From contig NZ_CP133721.1 in NCBI RefSeq assembly GCF_031326205.1, positions 2,046,001 through 2,110,000 of the forward strand: 64,000 bases of DNA, read 5' to 3'. The stretch's first letter is position 1. Every line of letters starts with the position of its first letter. Position numbers and translations under genes: made by a program. The notes under the pieces were generated by a model. It did not search any database and had not been told where the DNA came from. It worked only from the letters and a program-made list of their open reading frames with translations. Below are positions 61,943 to 64,000 of this stretch, one piece after another. The DNA is from Flavobacterium sp. 20NA77.7. GTDB lineage: Bacteria; Bacteroidota; Bacteroidia; Flavobacteriales; Flavobacteriaceae.

Positions 61943-62689
61943 TTGAATCCAAAAAAAATATACTTTGCTTCCGACCAACATTTTGGTGCGCCAACTTCAG
62001 AAATTAGTTTTCCTAGAGAACAGAAATTTGTGCAATGGTTAGATGAAGTAAAAAAAGATGCTGAAGCCATTTTTTTATTAGGCGATTTATTTGATTTTTG
62101 GTTCGAATATAAAACGGTTGTTCCTAAAGGTTTTATTCGGGTTTTAGGAAAATTAGCCGAAATAAAAGATGCTGGAATTCCTATTTATTTCTTCGTTGGA
62201 AACCACGATTTATGGATGGGCGATTATTTTGAAAAAGAACTCAATATTCCTGTTTACCACGACAATAAAGAATTTACCTTTAACGGTAAAACGTTTTTAA
62301 TAGGTCATGGTGACGGAAAAGGTCCTGGCGACATGGGTTACAAACGCATGAAAAAAGTATTTACCAATCCGTTTTCAAAATGGTTGTTTCGTTGGTTACA
62401 TCCAGATATTGGGGTGAAATTAGCGCAATACTTGTCGATTAAAAACAAGCTTATTTCTGGTGCTGAAGATGTGAAATTTTTAGGTGAAGAAAACGAATGG
62501 CTGGTGCAATATTGCAAACGTAAATTAGAAACAAAGCATTATGATTTTTTTGTTTTTGGACACCGCCATTTACCTATGGAAATTACTTTAAATGAACAGT
62601 CAAAATACATCAACTTAGGCGATTGGATTGGCTATTTTACCTATGGCGTTTTTGATGGCGAAACATTTGAATTGAAAAAATACGAATAA
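61943..62689 (+). CDS. lpxH: UDP-2,3-diacylglucosamine hydrolase with a TTG start
   Basis: 248 residues. The start is TTG at 61943, because the protein (M)NPKKIYFASDQHFGAPT matches the usual LpxH beginning and no ATG is close. The metallophosphoesterase motifs are ASDQHFG, LLGDLFDFWFE, FVGNHDLWMG, IGHGDGKGPGD and FGHRHLP. LpxH cleaves UDP-diacylglucosamine to lipid X and UMP on the cytoplasmic face of the inner membrane, supplying LpxB. The TTG start may limit its translation. It lies 25 bp after queD, with its own -7 box. The family is well supported. Confidence 0.93.
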   Translation: MNPKKIYFASDQHFGAPTSEISFPREQKFVQWLDEVKKDAEAIFLLGDLFDFWFEYKTVVPKGFIRVLGKLAEIKDAGIPIYFFVGNHDLWMGDYFEKELNIPVYHDNKEFTFNGKTFLIGHGDGKGPGDMGYKRMKKVFTNPFSKWLFRWLHPDIGVKLAQYLSIKNKLISGAEDVKFLGEENEWLVQYCKRKLETKHYDFFVFGHRHLPMEITLNEQSKYINLGDWIGYFTYGVFDGETFELKKYE

Positions 62690-62712
62690 CAAAAGTGGTT
62701 TTGAAAACGAAT

Positions 62713-62821
62713 TTGCGTTAGGGATGGAAGCGGCATCCTCCGATAAACAAAAACAAAAATTTATTTGTAGTTTTTGCTAATCGGAGATATAGCGTACAGC
62801 CCGACCCTTGTGGTAACGCCC
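62713..62821. repeat. Flavobacterial intergenic repeat element with nested inverted repeats
   Basis: The ends carry GCGTTA (62715-62720) and TAACGC (62814-62819). The inner arms, 62739-62754 and 62770-62785, match at 13 of 16 positions (TCCGAT...CAAAAAC against GTTTTTG...ATCGGA). The segments TAGGGATGGAAGCGG and GCGTACAGCCCGACCC resemble a dispersed element that I recall from other Flavobacterium intergenic regions. It lies between converging genes and may also act as a terminator, though there is no clean T-run. Confidence 0.65.
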
Positions 62822-62826
62822 GAAAA

Positions 62827-64000
62827 TTACTTTTCTATTTGTAAATCTCTGAATTTTGGTGAAGCAACTGCAGTAGTTCCTACTACGAGTAAAGTCATAA
62901 TGCCTCCAAAAACTACCGCATTTACTACTCCAAATAATTTAGAAGTTAGACCGCTTTCAAAGGCTCCTAATTCGTTTGAAGAACCCACAAAAATGGAATT
63001 TACGGATGAAACTCTTCCGCGCATATCATCGGGCGTATAAATTTGAAGAATTGTAGAACGAATGACCACAGAAAATCCATCGGTAACGCCACTTAAAAAT
63101 AAAGCAATTACCGAGATCCAAAAGTTTTGGGATAATCCGAAAACGATAATACAAATTCCAAATCCGAAAACGGCTAATAGTAATTTTTTACCTGTATTTT
63201 TTTCGATGGAAAACATCGTAGAAGCCAGCATAGTTAGCAATCCACCAATAGCTGGCGCAGCTCTTAAAATTCCGAAACCTTCTGAACCTACTTGTAAAAT
63301 ATCTTGTGCAAAAATAGGCAATAAGGCTACGACACCGCCAAATAAAACCGCAAACATATCTAACGAAAGTGCGTTTAAAATAATTTTATTTTGAAATACA
63401 AATCTAATTCCAGCTTTTAAACTTTCCGTAATAGGTTCGCCAATTTTTTTATTTAAAATAGGTTTTTTACTGATTTGTAACAGCATAAAAATTCCTAAAA
63501 AAATAGAAATTGTCACGAAAATCATAGCATTGAAAACGCCAATTCCGCCAATTAAAAATCCAGCTAAAGCGGGACCGATTACGGCAGAAACTTGCCAAGA
63601 CGAGCTGCTCCAAGTAGCCGCGTTGGTGAATTGTGTTTTTGGAACAATTAATCCTAACAAACTAAAAACAGATGGAATGATAAATGCCCGAATGATGCCA
63701 CCTAAAAAAACTAAGGCATAAATGGCATATAAAAAGGGTTGTTTTCCAATGGTTTTAGCGGTTTCAGGATGAGTCAAATAACAAAATAAAATACTGATTG
63801 TTGCCGTTCCTGCAAAACATTTGAGCAGCATACTTCTTTTTTCGGATTGGTCTACAATGTGCCCGGCAAATAATGCCATAACTATAGCCGGAATTACTTC
63901 CATAAGTCCAATTAATCCTAATGACCAAGGGTCTTTGGTAATACGGTATACTTCCCATTCAATTAAGACAAATTGCATAGACCAAGCCAAGACAATGGCT
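62827..64000 (-). CDS. MFS transporter, 5' end beyond window
   Basis: At least 391 residues are visible; the frame stays open to the right edge, and the first helix is cut, so the real start lies outside. An internal TTG at 63990 is not a start, because coding sequence (AIVLAWSMQF) continues upstream of it. About eleven helices are seen, with the MFS loop GHIVDQSEKRS and GVTDGFSVVIRSTILQIYTPDDMRGRV, a pattern of MFS_3/enterobactin exporter-like (EntS) permeases. The substrate is unknown. It converges on lpxH with the intergenic repeat in between. Confidence 0.88.
   Translation of the reverse strand, partial: AIVLAWSMQFVLIEWEVYRITKDPWSLGLIGLMEVIPAIVMALFAGHIVDQSEKRSMLLKCFAGTATISILFCYLTHPETAKTIGKQPFLYAIYALVFLGGIIRAFIIPSVFSLLGLIVPKTQFTNAATWSSSSWQVSAVIGPALAGFLIGGIGVFNAMIFVTISIFLGIFMLLQISKKPILNKKIGEPITESLKAGIRFVFQNKIILNALSLDMFAVLFGGVVALLPIFAQDILQVGSEGFGILRAAPAIGGLLTMLASTMFSIEKNTGKKLLLAVFGFGICIIVFGLSQNFWISVIALFLSGVTDGFSVVIRSTILQIYTPDDMRGRVSSVNSIFVGSSNELGAFESGLTSKLFGVVNAVVFGGIMTLLVVGTTAVASPKFRDLQIEK

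Noticed and set aside
63958..63990. TTG at 63990 as the start of the MFS transporter
   Set aside because: The frame continues with membrane-helix sequence to the window edge, so the gene is truncated by the window.
1..64000. CRISPR arrays, insertion sequences, prophage or integrase genes
   Set aside because: I found no regularly spaced repeats, transposase motifs or phage structural genes in either strand.

Overview
The window is AT-rich chromosomal DNA from a member of the Bacteroidota, most likely Flavobacterium or a close relative in the Flavobacteriaceae. The evidence is an alternative complex III operon, a type IX secretion cargo with a type B sorting domain, a SprA-like barrel, a DUF2723 membrane protein, a GYDIA-family GHMP kinase beside class II HMG-CoA reductase, and many promoters matching the Bacteroidota -7 box TAnnTTTG. 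I see no CRISPR array, insertion sequence, integrase or prophage. All names come from reading motifs and recalling families; no database search was run.

Layout. 1-5540 (minus): actA, actB and the start of actC. 5759-8378 (plus): a SPOR protein and a TonB-dependent receptor. 8449-18214 (minus): a nine-gene operon for CoA-dependent aromatic degradation. 18367-22986 (minus): infB, nusA and rimP behind a promoter and a terminator-like leader hairpin. 23152-29808: a universal stress protein, tRNA-Gln, a DUF2723 protein, a cysteine-less thioredoxin-like protein, a metallophosphoesterase and a hypothetical. 29974-38373 (plus): polA, a PnuC-like transporter, a serine hydrolase, lpxB and a ComEC-like protein. 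38376-46050 (minus): a DPP-IV-like peptidase, three tandem POT peptide transporters and a thioredoxin. 46201-48471 (plus): two isoprenoid (mevalonate) genes. 48479-60034: thiol-redox proteins, two large outer-membrane barrels, an Omp28-like lipoprotein and a T9SS cargo. 60036-64000: an enoyl-CoA hydratase family protein, a 2OG-Fe(II) oxygenase, queD, lpxH, an intergenic repeat and a partial MFS transporter.

The most interesting region is the aromatic operon. It encodes a flavin-reductase-like protein, a monooxygenase/OYE fusion, an aryl-CoA ligase, a 4HBT thioesterase, a nitrilase-superfamily enzyme, a gentisate-type bicupin dioxygenase, an FAH-family hydrolase, a lipoprotein of unknown role and a maleate isomerase. 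Together these can be read as CoA activation, 5-hydroxylation, CoA release, ring cleavage, C-C hydrolysis to pyruvate plus a C4 cis-acid, and isomerisation to fumarate. If the substrate is salicylate, this is a gentisyl-CoA route and the nitrilase is peripheral. If it is anthranilate, cleavage of 5-hydroxyanthranilate should leave a maleamic acid, and a C-N hydrolase would be needed, which would explain the nitrilase. The OYE half has a substituted active site, and the linker between the two halves carries an in-frame copy of what looks like a palindromic repeat.
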